A stretch of 64,000 nucleotides of DNA from an uncultured Clostridia bacterium (GTDB lineage Bacteria; Bacillota; Clostridia; Christensenellales; Borkfalkiaceae). The notes under the pieces are model-generated. The model ran no database searches, was not told the DNA's origin, and saw only the letters and a list, made by a program, of their open reading frames with translations. The stretch is taken from positions 1 to 64,000 of the forward strand of contig CANQHV010000001.1 of NCBI GenBank assembly GCA_947624005.1, read 5' to 3'. Position numbers and translations under genes: made by a program. Positions 16,855 through 24,914 of the stretch are shown here, one piece after another (the stretch's first letter is position 1; every line of letters starts with the position of its first letter).

Positions 16855-17776
16855 TATAGGCGGGCTCCGCACAAAAAACAACGTGTTTTTGGCGCCGCTT
16901 GCGGGCTATACGAACGCAGTTTTCAGAAAGATGTGCTACGACCTCGGCGCGGGGCTTACGTTTACCGAAATGGTAAGCGCGCGGGGGCTTTGCCACGACA
17001 ATGAAAAAACGCGCTCTCTGCTTGCGGTAGCCGACGGCTACGCGGGCATAAAGGCGTGCCAGATTTTCGGGAACGACCCGCAATATATGCGCCGAGCCGC
17101 GGAAAGCGGCGACCTTGCGCCCTTCGACCTTATAGATATAAATATGGGCTGTCCCGTGCCCAAAATCTACAAAAACGGCGAGGGTTGCGCGCTTATGGGC
17201 GATATTCCGCTTGCGGTCAGAATTATTTCCGAGTGCAAAAAAAGCGGTAAAAAAATTTCGGTAAAATTCCGCACGGGCATTTCCGAAAAACATAAATTCG
17301 CCGCGGAATTTGCGAAAGCCTGCGAGGACGCTGGCGCGGATATGGTGTGCGTACACGGCAGAACGCGCGAAAAAGTCTATTCGGGCGAAGTTGATTTCGC
17401 ACAGATAGAAAGCGTAAAAAAGGCGCTTGAAATCCCAGTAATCGCCAACGGCGGGATATTCTGCGCGGCGGACGCGGAAAAGCTTATGGACAATACGGGC
17501 GCGGACGGAGTTGCGGTGGCGCGCGGCGCGATGTACAATCCGTGGATATTCGCCGAAATCACGGGCGCGCCCGTACCCGACAAAAAGGCGTGGGTGGCTT
17601 CGCAGATTGCCGCAACCCGCGCGCTTTACGGCGAAAGGTTCGCGCTGGTGTATATGCGCAAGATGGTTTCGTTTTATATCCGCGGGGTCAAAGGCGCGTC
17701 GGCTTTAAAGGTTAGACTGCTGTCCTTAAACAGTTGCGACGGTATTCTGCCTTTGCTCGACGAAGTGGATTTTTAA
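16835..17776 (+). CDS. dusB: tRNA-dihydrouridine synthase, DusB type
   Basis: This FMN enzyme reduces uridine to dihydrouridine in tRNA. Marks in the 313-residue protein are LAPLAGYTNAVFRKMC (FMN site), DINMGCPVPKIYKNGEGCAL with the catalytic Cys of the GCP motif, VCVHGRTREKVYSG, and IPVIANGGI followed by DGVAVARGAMYNPWIF (phosphate binding). Length is slightly short for the family (about 320-330). It is the last gene of the spoVT operon and overlaps mazG by 20 bp; no clear terminator follows before the DnaA-box region. Confidence 0.93.
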   Translation: MRLKSIDIGGLRTKNNVFLAPLAGYTNAVFRKMCYDLGAGLTFTEMVSARGLCHDNEKTRSLLAVADGYAGIKACQIFGNDPQYMRRAAESGDLAPFDLIDINMGCPVPKIYKNGEGCALMGDIPLAVRIISECKKSGKKISVKFRTGISEKHKFAAEFAKACEDAGADMVCVHGRTREKVYSGEVDFAQIESVKKALEIPVIANGGIFCAADAEKLMDNTGADGVAVARGAMYNPWIFAEITGAPVPDKKAWVASQIAATRALYGERFALVYMRKMVSFYIRGVKGASALKVRLLSLNSCDGILPLLDEVDF

Positions 17777-17804
17777 GCCCCGAACGCGCTTAAAATTCCG
17801 ATTT

Positions 17805-18011
17805 TGTGGATAACTTTTGCCCGACTTTTGTCGTATAAAGTAAAAAAAGGGCATATATCTGCATAATTACAAAACGTTGTGGACAAATTGTGGAAAATTT
17901 TTTTAAGCTTTGACTATTCACCGCGCTTTCCACTTGTTTTTGTGGACAACTTTTTGTGGATAACCCGACTTTAAACGTGTGTTTGCGGGCAAAAAAGGGG
18001 AGTTATCCACA
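17805..18011. other. DnaA-box cluster, candidate origin or DnaA-binding locus
   Basis: Six matches to the DnaA box lie within 207 bp. Perfect TTATCCACA occurs at 17805-17813 (minus), 17955-17963 (minus) and 18003-18011 (plus). TTTTCCACA is at 17889-17897 (minus), and near matches TTGTCCACA are at 17878-17886 and 17941-17949 (minus). An A/T-rich tract (17894-17912) lies between them. The 314-bp gap holds no gene. No dnaA or dnaN is seen in the window, and gene strand does not switch cleanly here, so origin status is open. Confidence 0.6.
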
Positions 18012-18090
18012 AAGTCGCGGCATATAATAGTATTTTGCCTTGCGAGAAGCGTTCGGCGCGGCGTAAGCGGGCGGAATAAAGGGGGTAAAA

Positions 18091-18558
18091 GTGCGCAAAT
18101 ACCAAAGACAAATCGAAGACGAGGAAAAAGTGTACGCGCTTCTCGATTGCTGTCAGACTGTACGGCTCGGGCTTTCGGACGAGCCGTATCCTTACGTCGT
18201 GCCGCTTTCGTTCGGCTGGGAAAAGCGGGAAGACGGGGCGTTTATATATTTCCATTGTGCAGCGGAGGGCAAAAAGGTAGACCTTATAAAAAAATGCCCC
18301 CGTGTATGCGTCGAAGCGGACGTTTTAAGGGGGTACAGAAAGACCGAGCACGGCGTTACTGCGGACTATAAAAGCGTAATCGCTTTCGGCGTTGCCGAAA
18401 GGGTAAACGGCGCCGAGGCGGCGCACGGGCTCGACCTTTTGCTGAAACACTGCAACATTACGGGCTATTCGCCCGAAACCTGCGTACTTGCGGGGCAGGT
18501 TGCGGTGTATAAAATTACGTTAAACGGAATAACGGGCAAACAAAGATTTCCCGATTGA
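18091..18558 (+). CDS. Pyridoxamine 5'-phosphate oxidase-like flavoprotein (NimA-like)
   Basis: The 155-residue protein belongs to the small split-barrel FMN-binding family that includes NimA-type nitroimidazole reductases. Typical features are an N-terminal RQIEDEEKVYALLDCCQTVR, then DEPYPYVVPLSFGWE, and IYFHCAAEGKKVDLIKK, the usual H-x-A-x-x-GKK flavin segment. The gene starts with GTG at 18091 after AAAGGGGGT. A TATAAT at 18023-18028 could be its -10, in which case the DnaA box at 18003-18011 overlaps its -35 region. Substrate unknown. Confidence 0.85.
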   Translation: MRKYQRQIEDEEKVYALLDCCQTVRLGLSDEPYPYVVPLSFGWEKREDGAFIYFHCAAEGKKVDLIKKCPRVCVEADVLRGYRKTEHGVTADYKSVIAFGVAERVNGAEAAHGLDLLLKHCNITGYSPETCVLAGQVAVYKITLNGITGKQRFPD

Positions 18559-18562
18559 CTTT

Positions 18563-18590
18563 CCGCCGCGGCTTTTTGCCGCGGCGGTTT
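18563..18590. terminator. Bidirectional terminator between convergent genes
   Basis: A 10-bp perfect GC stem (18563-18572 with 18578-18587, loop TTTTT) followed by TTT. It lies between the NimA-like gene and the converging transporter genes. Confidence 0.7.
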
Positions 18591-18593
18591 ACG

Positions 18594-19169
18594 TTAAAAC
18601 GGGTAATAAAACAGCGCGCCCGCAAAGCCCGAAAATATTACGATAAGAACGGGCGAAAGGCTTTTTTTGCGCAATAAGTAAGACGTCAGACAGACCGCGG
18701 AAATCACGACGAGGAGTATAAGCGCTTTCGGGTCGAAAGAAAAGCCGTCGCCAAGGCTTTCGAAGCCGAAAACCGCGCTTGAAAACAAAATTGCCGCCGT
18801 CGAAATCACAAGCCCCGCCACGGCGGGGCGGATTGCGTTCAGCGTGGCGCGCACGCCCGCGTATTTTAGGACGTTGTTTATAAGCGCGGCGATTACAAGT
18901 ATTATCGCAAACGACGGCAAAACCACGCCGAGCGTAGCCGTCAGCGCGCCCAAAAAGCCGCCCTGCGACGAGCCTATGAAAGTAGCCATATTTACCGCGA
19001 CGGGACCGGGAGTCGATTCCGCCACGGCGATAAAATTCATAAGCTCGCTTTCGGTAAGCCAGCCTGCGGCAAGCGTTTCTTCGCGTATAAGCGAAATCAT
19101 ACAGTACCCGCCGCCGAAAGAAACTGCGCCGATTTTCATAAAAGTCAGAAAAAGTTTAAGATATATCAT
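18594..19169 (-). CDS. chrA: Chromate-type transporter subunit, half 2
   Basis: The 191-residue membrane protein is one of a pair of half-size CHR-family proteins. Full-length ChrA is about 400 residues; many Firmicutes encode two half-length partners of about 190. Marks are FGGGYCMISLI and VAESTPGPVAVNMATFIG with several helices. It overlaps its partner (19156) by 14 bp, so translation is coupled. CHR proteins export chromate in some bacteria, but the physiological substrate in anaerobes is uncertain. A divergent LysR gene probably controls the pair. Confidence 0.88.
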   Translation of the reverse strand: MIYLKLFLTFMKIGAVSFGGGYCMISLIREETLAAGWLTESELMNFIAVAESTPGPVAVNMATFIGSSQGGFLGALTATLGVVLPSFAIILVIAALINNVLKYAGVRATLNAIRPAVAGLVISTAAILFSSAVFGFESLGDGFSFDPKALILLVVISAVCLTSYLLRKKSLSPVLIVIFSGFAGALFYYPF

Positions 19170-19743
19170 CGCTTTTGTCCTTTTTTCTGTCTTTCAGCCT
19201 TTTTATAAGGTATACCGTCAGCCCGACCGCGCCGCTTATCAGAATATAAAATACCGACGAAAAGTTCACCGATAAAACGGAAAATGCAATCATACACGCG
19301 ACGGTGGCGGCGAAAATCACGATATTGAAAACGGTCTTGGGCAATTTTATAAACATCTTCACGCCCGCCGACAGTATAAGGAATATCACCCCCGTTCTGA
19401 TGCCTTTGAACGCCGCCGCAACCCAGCCTATGTTCAGAAACGCGTTGAAAAACAGCGATATAAGGTAGATTACGGTAAACGACGGAATACAGACGGCGAC
19501 GGTACACAAAACCGAACCCGAAACGCCGCCCGTCTTATAGCCTATGTACGTCGCCGAATTTATCGCAAGCGGTCCGGGCGTGGACTCCGCCAGCGCGACC
19601 ATATCCGAAAATTCGTCCGCGGAAAGCCATTTGCGTTTGGCGACGAACTCGTTTTCGAAAAACGAAATCATCGCGTACCCGCCGCCGAACGCGAACAGCC
19701 CGATTTTAAGCATTATAAAAAACAGCGTTACATATTTTTTCAT
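19156..19743 (-). CDS. chrA: Chromate-type transporter subunit, half 1
   Basis: This 195-residue half-size CHR transporter is first in the two-gene unit. It shows the same signatures as its partner: FAFGGGYAMISFFENEF and ALAESTPGPLAINSATYIG. The start at 19743 (MKKYVTLFF) follows GTGAGGAA; an in-frame ATG further upstream would add a charged non-membrane stretch and is rejected. Both halves probably form a heterodimer in the membrane. The gene is divergent from a LysR regulator at 19883, with 139 bp between starts. Confidence 0.88.
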   Translation of the reverse strand: MKKYVTLFFIMLKIGLFAFGGGYAMISFFENEFVAKRKWLSADEFSDMVALAESTPGPLAINSATYIGYKTGGVSGSVLCTVAVCIPSFTVIYLISLFFNAFLNIGWVAAAFKGIRTGVIFLILSAGVKMFIKLPKTVFNIVIFAATVACMIAFSVLSVNFSSVFYILISGAVGLTVYLIKRLKDRKKDKSDDIS

Positions 19744-19822
19744 TTCCTCACCCGCTTTTTGCTCTCCCCGCCGCCCAAAAGGCGAGGCGGGCAATTTTTT
19801 TTGCCGACGGTCATTATATCAC

Positions 19823-19872
19823 TTGACCTTTAATAAGTAAAATAGTATTATTTTATACAAATAATAAGTAAA
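19823..19872. promoter_or_regulatory. LysR promoter with palindrome and repeated TAATAAGTAAAA
   Basis: TTGACC (19823-19828), 17 bp, TATTAT (19846-19851) form a plus-strand promoter. A perfect 7-bp inverted repeat TAAAATA-GTAT-TATTTTA (19838-19855) covers the -10, and TAATAAGTAAAA is repeated at 19831 and about 30 bp further on. This fits self-control and control of the divergent transporter pair by the LysR protein. Confidence 0.55.
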
Positions 19873-19882
19873 AGGTTATAGT

Positions 19883-20770
19883 ATGACGATACGGCACTTA
19901 AAGACGTTTATAGCGGTATACGAAAGCGGCGGCATAACTCGGGCGGCGCAGGCGTTGCACGTCGCGCAGCCCGCCGTCAGCCAGACGGTTGCGGAGATAG
20001 AGAAGTATTACGGCGTGACCCTGTTCGACAGGGTAAACAACCGCCTGATTTTAACCGACGGCGGCGCGAAACTGCTTGCGAAAGCGCGCGAGGCGGTGGC
20101 GTCGTTCGACGATTTCGAGGCTCTCGCAAAAACCGAAAAGTCGGGCACGGCGGTAAAAATCGGCTCGTCCCTTACGATAGGCAGGCGTTTTTTGCCCGAA
20201 ATGTTACAAAAAATAGCGGCGGAGGGAGCGCGTCCGACCGTCGTAATAGACAATACGGCGAAAGTGGAGGAACTGCTTGTTTCGGGCAGTCTTGATTTCG
20301 CTTTTACCGAGGGCGCGCCGTCGTCGCGCGAGCTTCTGGCGCGCCCCGTATACCGCGACGAACTGCTTGCGGTATGCGCGCCGTCTTATTCCGCGCCCGA
20401 AAGCGTAACTATAGAGGAACTTTCGCGCTTTCCGATACTTGCGCGCGAAAGCGGAAGCGCCTCCCGCGAAACGCTTGCGGCGGCTTTTGCGAATTCGGGT
20501 CTTGCCTTAACGCCGCTTGTCGAGTCGGCAAGCAATACCGCGCTTGTTTCCTGCGCCGAGGCGGCGCTCGGCGTCGCGGTGCTTCCGCAGGCGCTCGTTT
20601 CAGAATACATTGCGGCGGGTCGGTTAAAGCGCATAAAAATCGCGGGTTTCGGCTTTTCGCGCGACTATTTTTCGGTTTGCCGCAAAAATAAGCGTTTCAG
20701 CCCGCTCCAACAGCGCGTTTTCGCATTGTGCGAATCGGTGTTTAAAACTGAAACACATAATACAGATTAA
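19883..20770 (+). CDS. LysR-family transcriptional regulator
   Basis: The 295-residue protein has a standard LysR winged helix (residues 1-60: MTIRHLKTFIAVYESGGITR, AAQALHVAQPAVSQTVAEIE, NNRLILTDGG) and a substrate-binding domain (about 90-290) of the LysR_substrate fold, with VKIGSSLTIGRRFLPEML and AEAALGVAVLPQAL. It is divergent from the chromate-type transporter genes, and the shared gap contains a palindrome, so it most likely controls them in response to an unknown small anion. Confidence 0.92.
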   Translation: MTIRHLKTFIAVYESGGITRAAQALHVAQPAVSQTVAEIEKYYGVTLFDRVNNRLILTDGGAKLLAKAREAVASFDDFEALAKTEKSGTAVKIGSSLTIGRRFLPEMLQKIAAEGARPTVVIDNTAKVEELLVSGSLDFAFTEGAPSSRELLARPVYRDELLAVCAPSYSAPESVTIEELSRFPILARESGSASRETLAAAFANSGLALTPLVESASNTALVSCAEAALGVAVLPQALVSEYIAAGRLKRIKIAGFGFSRDYFSVCRKNKRFSPLQQRVFALCESVFKTETHNTD

Positions 20771-20786
20771 CATTCGTTAAGTCAAA

Positions 20787-20815
20787 TTGACAGTTGAACA
20801 GTTTTATGCTACAAT
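20787..20815 (+). promoter_or_regulatory. Promoter of abiH
   Basis: TTGACA (20787-20792), 17 bp, TACAAT (20810-20815). Transcription should start near 20822, which excludes any start codon before that point and supports ATG 20844. Confidence 0.8.
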
Positions 20816-20843
20816 ATTAAAAGTTTATTTTGGCGGTTTACTA

Positions 20844-22097
20844 ATGAATACGCAACTTCTAATTTTAGGTAATGGATTTGATTTACAATGTAATTTGAAG
20901 TCAAGTTATGAAGATTTTTTCAAAAATGCTTTAATTGATACTCATGGAGAGTCCTTTGGACTTGAACAATTAAGAGACGGCGTTTCAGGATTCTGGGAAA
21001 TATTATTATACCATTATTATTTGACCAATAAATCTGCAAATTTAATGTGGTATGATATAGAATCTATTATTAAAAAAACTTTGTTTAAAATTTTTGACAA
21101 AGATAATTTAGGTTTTACATTTTGGTCAAAAGCATTATCAAGAGCGAAAAAAATACCTAATAATCTAATATTAAACCGTTTTTTTGGGTCAATTGAAAAT
21201 TATTTATATGTGTACTTGGAAATTTTCTTTCGAAATAATTTAGATTTAAACCAAACATATCCTGAAAGCGAAACAATTGATTTAATTATAAAAAAGCTTT
21301 TTAATGAGTTACATAATTTCGAAAAACGCTTCTGTAAATATCTCAAAGAAATTTTAGTTGATTCGAACAATCAGGAACAAATCAACGAAAAGTATATAAT
21401 TGACGCTTTTAATTTGCTCAATAAATTGACGCGCTTTTCGGAGGTTGATTTTAAGCACCTTGACGACATTATAACTCAAGAATATAGAGAAGTTAAAGAA
21501 GTTGTAAGTGAAAGGCAAACTATAACAAGAATAAAAAATGTAAATGTGTTAAAAGGTTTTTCTAAACTTAAATTTGTCAATATTTTAAGCTTTAACTATA
21601 CAAATATTTTTGATATTTTAAGTGTTAGCGCTCCATGTACATATAGCAATGTTCACGGTAAATTATGTGGCGAAAAATGCCAAGAAAGTTGTAATTTAAC
21701 CAATATAATTTTCGGAATAGACGATAAAGCAATTCAATCAAACGGAGAAAATATTGATTTAAGATTATTCAGTAAAACATATAGAAAAATGTTAAGCTCA
21801 AGCGTTCCTATAAGTATTTTACCGCCGAATAATATTCCTTTACAAATAAAATTTTACGGGCACTCTTTGAGTGAGGCAGATTATTCATATTTTCAAAGCA
21901 TTTTCGATTATTATAATCTTTACAGCAATAATAACGTTAGTTTGTTATTTTATTATTCGGAGGGTCATGAGCAAACAGACGCTATTTATAATCTGATAAA
22001 TGAATATGGCAAAACTCTTTCAAATAAAGAACAAGGTAAAAATTTATTACATAAATTACTTTTGGAAAACAGGCTTAATATAAATAAAATTTCATAA
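20844..22097 (+). CDS. abiH: AbiH-family phage defence protein
   Basis: AbiH proteins cause abortive infection; the mechanism is poorly known. The 417-residue product starts with the family hallmark NTQLLILGNGFDLQCNLKSS, then YEDFF. The later ILSFNYTNIFDIL, NVHGKLCGE, IIFGIDD and KFYGHSLSEADY are also typical. It reads as a nucleotide-binding-type core rather than a membrane protein. Start 20844 is fixed by the promoter at 20787-20815; a TTG at 20787 lies in the -35 itself. The gene is markedly AT-rich with AAA/TTA-biased codons, unlike the genes to its left. It converges on the DUF262-HNH gene and is part of a defence island ending at tRNA-Arg. Confidence 0.88.
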   Translation: MNTQLLILGNGFDLQCNLKSSYEDFFKNALIDTHGESFGLEQLRDGVSGFWEILLYHYYLTNKSANLMWYDIESIIKKTLFKIFDKDNLGFTFWSKALSRAKKIPNNLILNRFFGSIENYLYVYLEIFFRNNLDLNQTYPESETIDLIIKKLFNELHNFEKRFCKYLKEILVDSNNQEQINEKYIIDAFNLLNKLTRFSEVDFKHLDDIITQEYREVKEVVSERQTITRIKNVNVLKGFSKLKFVNILSFNYTNIFDILSVSAPCTYSNVHGKLCGEKCQESCNLTNIIFGIDDKAIQSNGENIDLRLFSKTYRKMLSSSVPISILPPNNIPLQIKFYGHSLSEADYSYFQSIFDYYNLYSNNNVSLLFYYSEGHEQTDAIYNLINEYGKTLSNKEQGKNLLHKLLLENRLNINKIS

Positions 22098-22098
22098 T

Positions 22099-22130
22099 AA
22101 AAAAATTACCGCAAACGTGGTAATTTTTTT
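22099..22130. terminator. Bidirectional terminator between abiH and the HNH gene
   Basis: A short stem (TTACCGC with GTGGTAA, loop AAAC) flanked by A and T runs on both sides. Confidence 0.75.
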
Positions 22131-23238
22131 ATTTATCGGACTTACGTCTGTTGTGTTCCTTGCAGAGCATTTGACAGTTGTCTATATTGGTTTTACCGCC
22201 CTCGCTCCACGGCGTTATGTGGTCGGCTTCCATTTCGTCTATTTCGTAATGAGTTTTTTCTCTGTGTTCAGCCGCGCAAAGAGGGCATATCCCGCCTTGC
22301 CGTTCGTAAACTTTGCGTTTTTCGTTATCGGTAAAGGCGCGTATATTTAAGTACTTTTCATTGCCGCTCAATAAATATTCGTATATGCCCGAACGTTTTG
22401 TTATATCGTCGTCCTGCATAAGAGAGGATATTTTTTGCTCCAATTCCTGCGGGTCGTAAATCTTGTCGCTGTACTTATTGTACATTAACCCCCATTCAAG
22501 CCCTTTCATTTCCTTGCGGTATTTTGGGAAAATATTTGTTACCCAATTTATAACTTGTTGGAAGTACTGCCATAACGGGGTGGCGTGCGTATCGTGTTGG
22601 TGCTCGCCCATATAGTCGCGGATAGACTTATTTTCTTTTGCGCAAATCCACTTTAAAGCCGTTTCCAGATAATCCTGTCGGTTGACTTCACCCGTAATGT
22701 ACTTGTTCGCCAGATGATAGGCGACGCACCCGTTTTTACTGAAATATTTTTTTGCGCTCGTCAACCATTCGCCCGTGTAAAAAGCGTTTTTCAATTCTTG
22801 CGGTTTCAGTTCTACGCCCGCGATATTTATAACTTCAAACCAGTCCAACTTTTCTTTTGTCGGTCCTTTACAGATATAAATCATCAGCTTGTAATCGAGT
22901 ATTTGATTTTGCTCTTCTTTTGTTAAATTATGAAAAGCGCGGCTGTCTACCGAAAAATCTCCGTTGACATATTGACAAATGCTCAATGTGCGTTGTTGTC
23001 CGTCCAAAAGCTCATATTCGCAGTTTTCGGTTTCAGACCAATACATTACGTTGAGGGGGAAGCCTCTTGTAACAGTTTCTATCACGGCGTTACGCTGTTT
23101 TTCTTTATAGACAAATTCGCGCTGGAACGCAGGGCGGATATTCAATTTGCCACCATAGCCCACAACGCCCTCTTCGGCACTGTCTTTATATCCGTTTACG
23201 ACTTCGCGTACCGTAATTTCTTTCAATTCAATCTGCAT
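22129..23238 (-). CDS. DUF262 (GmrSD/ParB-like) protein with C-terminal HNH nuclease
   Basis: The 369-residue protein has an N-terminal DUF262 domain with YELLDGQQRTLSICQYVNG (DGQQR at 79-83), the nucleotide-binding signature shared with GmrS, BrxU and SspE. A C-terminal HNH domain follows: CPLCAAEH, then EADHITPWSEGG, NIDNCQMLCKEHNRRK. Both Cys pairs and the H of DHITP are kept, so it should be an active nuclease. It starts inside the end of the methyltransferase gene (11-bp overlap), after AAGGAG. This coupling suggests it is the cutting partner of the methylase, or a modification-dependent nuclease. Which of these holds is not known. Confidence 0.88.
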   Translation of the reverse strand: MQIELKEITVREVVNGYKDSAEEGVVGYGGKLNIRPAFQREFVYKEKQRNAVIETVTRGFPLNVMYWSETENCEYELLDGQQRTLSICQYVNGDFSVDSRAFHNLTKEEQNQILDYKLMIYICKGPTKEKLDWFEVINIAGVELKPQELKNAFYTGEWLTSAKKYFSKNGCVAYHLANKYITGEVNRQDYLETALKWICAKENKSIRDYMGEHQHDTHATPLWQYFQQVINWVTNIFPKYRKEMKGLEWGLMYNKYSDKIYDPQELEQKISSLMQDDDITKRSGIYEYLLSGNEKYLNIRAFTDNEKRKVYERQGGICPLCAAEHREKTHYEIDEMEADHITPWSEGGKTNIDNCQMLCKEHNRRKSDK

Positions 23239-24271
23239 TTGTTTTTCTCCTTATGATTATTCGCGCATACCTCGGTTTGCCGTTTATCGCAACTCTGCCG
23301 CCGACTAAAAATTCTTTTGGCACGGTGTATCTATCCAACCCTAAAATTTCAAATTGATTCGGGTTGTACTTATCGAGAAAAGTTATAGGAACGCCCATTA
23401 ACCCGTCATAATCGCATGGTATATCCGTGACCTTTGAAACTTCGATAGCCTCGTAATTATCGTATTGAGGATATTCTTCGGGCGTGTATTTTTTGTAAAA
23501 TTGCATTTCCTCGTGGCGTTTAACTGTATCGAGATTGGTAAACCAACATATATTACCGAATTTCGCGTATTTAACACCGTTGGAAATGTAAGTATTGTTC
23601 TGTTCAAAATCAAACGGTACTTGAAAGGTTTGCCCGCCCGAATGATGCCCTAACCACATTACGTTATCTTTGAGTAAAGGGAAAATTTCTTTGTATGTAA
23701 TAGCATTTTGATTGCCTATAATTAAAAATTTCTTATTATATTTTACAAGTTGCGCAACGTACTCACGGAAGAGCGAAAAGGGGGGATTGGTAACTACAAT
23801 ATCCGCTTCCTGCAATAATTTAACGCATTCCTTGGAACGGAAATCACCGTCGCCTTTTAAAAGTGATAGCGTGTTTTTATCGTTATGCAATAATAATTTT
23901 ACGTCGGTCAAATCAACCGCACCGTCGTTATTGTAGTCCTCTACGCTTGAAATCTCGATTTTGTATGCACGACGAAAATTATTCGAATAAGTCTTACCGC
24001 TTTCTTCTGCGAATATTGAAAGTTGCGTAAAAGCTACGGGCGAGCTGTCATAGCAGGTTGCAATGAGTTTTTTCAAACCGAGGTAATTGAAATTCATTGC
24101 AAAATATTTGAAAAAATTGCTTTCGTATGGGTCGTCGCAATTACAAAAAACAATCTTGCCACTAAAATGCTCTTTATAGTGCTTTAATTCATTTTCAATG
24201 TCCGCAAGCTGCGTATAAAATTCGTCTTGCTTTGCCTTATTGGCTTTTCTTAAACTTGAATTGCCCGCCAT
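23228..24271 (-). CDS. EcoRI-type adenine-N6 DNA methyltransferase
   Basis: The protein resembles the M.EcoRI family. The key motif is VVTNPPFSLFREYVAQL with catalytic NPPF (about residues 162-165), followed by KKFLIIGNQNAITYKEIFP. The N terminus (KQDEFYTQLADIENELKHY) and VFCNCDDPYESNFFKYF are also typical. A loop DYNNDGAVDLTD (near 112-123) looks like a calcium loop but lies in a family-specific insert. ATG 24271 is preferred; TTG 24280 would add three residues. It precedes the DUF262-HNH gene with 11-bp overlap and is divergent from an XRE controller. GC is lower than in the housekeeping genes. Confidence 0.88.
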   Translation of the reverse strand: MAGNSSLRKANKAKQDEFYTQLADIENELKHYKEHFSGKIVFCNCDDPYESNFFKYFAMNFNYLGLKKLIATCYDSSPVAFTQLSIFAEESGKTYSNNFRRAYKIEISSVEDYNNDGAVDLTDVKLLLHNDKNTLSLLKGDGDFRSKECVKLLQEADIVVTNPPFSLFREYVAQLVKYNKKFLIIGNQNAITYKEIFPLLKDNVMWLGHHSGGQTFQVPFDFEQNNTYISNGVKYAKFGNICWFTNLDTVKRHEEMQFYKKYTPEEYPQYDNYEAIEVSKVTDIPCDYDGLMGVPITFLDKYNPNQFEILGLDRYTVPKEFLVGGRVAINGKPRYARIIIRRKTNAD

Positions 24272-24320
24272 TGTGTCCAAACCTTGCTGTATAAATTATA
24301 GTGATACAATAATAGCACAA

Positions 24321-24396
24321 TAGTTTGAAATAGTCAACACGATAGTTTAGAGAAAAAAACCGTTAATTGCCTAAACTATAACTATAGTTTTAGTTT
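24321..24396. promoter_or_regulatory. Operator region between methyltransferase and XRE controller
   Basis: TAGTTT half-sites recur at 24321, 24343 and 24391, and a palindrome AAACTATA/TATAGTTT (24373-24389) lies just before the XRE gene. TATAAT on the minus strand (24295-24300) is the likely -10 for the methyltransferase. The layout resembles control regions of restriction-modification C proteins. Confidence 0.6.
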
Positions 24397-24406
24397 GGGA
24401 GATATA

Positions 24407-24700
24407 ATGGATAAAACCGAAGTTGCGAACAGAATAAAAACTTTAAGGGAAGCGCGCAAGTTAACACAAAACGCTTTGGCATATCAGGCAGGCGTTTCGC
24501 CAACGTATATCTATCAGCTTGAAAAGGGCGAAAAAAGCCCGACAGTTGAATATCTCGACCATATTTGTTGGGGGTTGGGTATAACGCTTGAAGAATTTTT
24601 CTGCACAAAGAAGAAATCGGACAACGAAACGGGAGATAAGCTTTCAAATCTTACGGCAGAGCAGAAAAAACTTTTGAACGATTTTTTAAACAGCTTATAA
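24407..24700 (+). CDS. XRE-type controller protein of the defence locus
   Basis: The 97-residue protein has an HTH at residues 7-62 (IKTLREARKLTQNALAYQAG, then VSPTYIYQLEKGEKSPTVEY) and a short helical tail (LTAEQKKLLNDFLNSL). The size and tail resemble C proteins that time nuclease expression in restriction-modification systems. Start 24407 has GGGAG 6-7 nt upstream; an in-frame TTG at 24395 would lie within the operator. It is divergent from the methyltransferase-nuclease pair, with repeated TAGTTT sites between. Confidence 0.85.
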   Translation: MDKTEVANRIKTLREARKLTQNALAYQAGVSPTYIYQLEKGEKSPTVEYLDHICWGLGITLEEFFCTKKKSDNETGDKLSNLTAEQKKLLNDFLNSL

Positions 24701-24756
24701 TACTTGTATCAAGACTAATATCCGCCGTTTTGCTAACTCACGTAAAGGAACAAATT

Positions 24757-24787
24757 AAAAAGGCAAGCCGTTTTGGCTTGCCTTTTT
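24757..24787 (+). terminator. Terminator after the XRE controller
   Basis: A run of A, then AGGCAAGCC pairing with GGCTTGCCT around GTTTT, then TTTT. Confidence 0.85.
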
Positions 24788-24793
24788 GCAAAT

Positions 24794-24837
24794 AAAAAAA
24801 CCGCGACCTTAACCGACAATTCGGTTAAGGTCGCGGT
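24794..24837 (-). terminator. Terminator of tRNA-Arg
   Basis: A perfect 16-bp stem (24801-24816 with 24821-24836, loop of 4), followed on the minus strand by seven T. It abuts the tRNA 3' end. Confidence 0.85.
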
Positions 24838-24914
24838 TGGTGCGCCATAAGGAATTCGAATCCCTAGCCTTTGGTTCCGTAGACCAACGCTCTATCCAGT
24901 TGAGCTAATGGCGC
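24838..24914 (-). tRNA. tRNA-Arg (anticodon ACG), CCA encoded
   Basis: On the minus strand the acceptor arms GCGCCAT/ATGGCGC pair fully. The D arm is normal, the anticodon loop is CTACGGA giving ACG, the T loop is TTCGAAT, and the discriminator A is followed by CCA. It marks the right edge of the defence island, a common place for integration, but no copy of its 3' end is seen on the left edge. Confidence 0.95.

Noticed and set aside
20760-20782. TTAAC-type box before abiH as part of the two-component regulon
   Set aside because: TTAAC-ATTC-GTTAA is an inverted, not direct, repeat, its spacing is not 11 bp, and the promoter has a normal -35.
23895-23935. Dockerin or EF-hand domain in the methyltransferase (DYNNDGAVDLTD)
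   Set aside because: Only one loop is present, inside the catalytic domain of a cytoplasmic enzyme; it is better seen as a family-specific insert.
24838-24914. Attachment site at tRNA-Arg for the defence island
   Set aside because: No copy of the tRNA 3' end is visible near 20770-20850, and no integrase gene is present.
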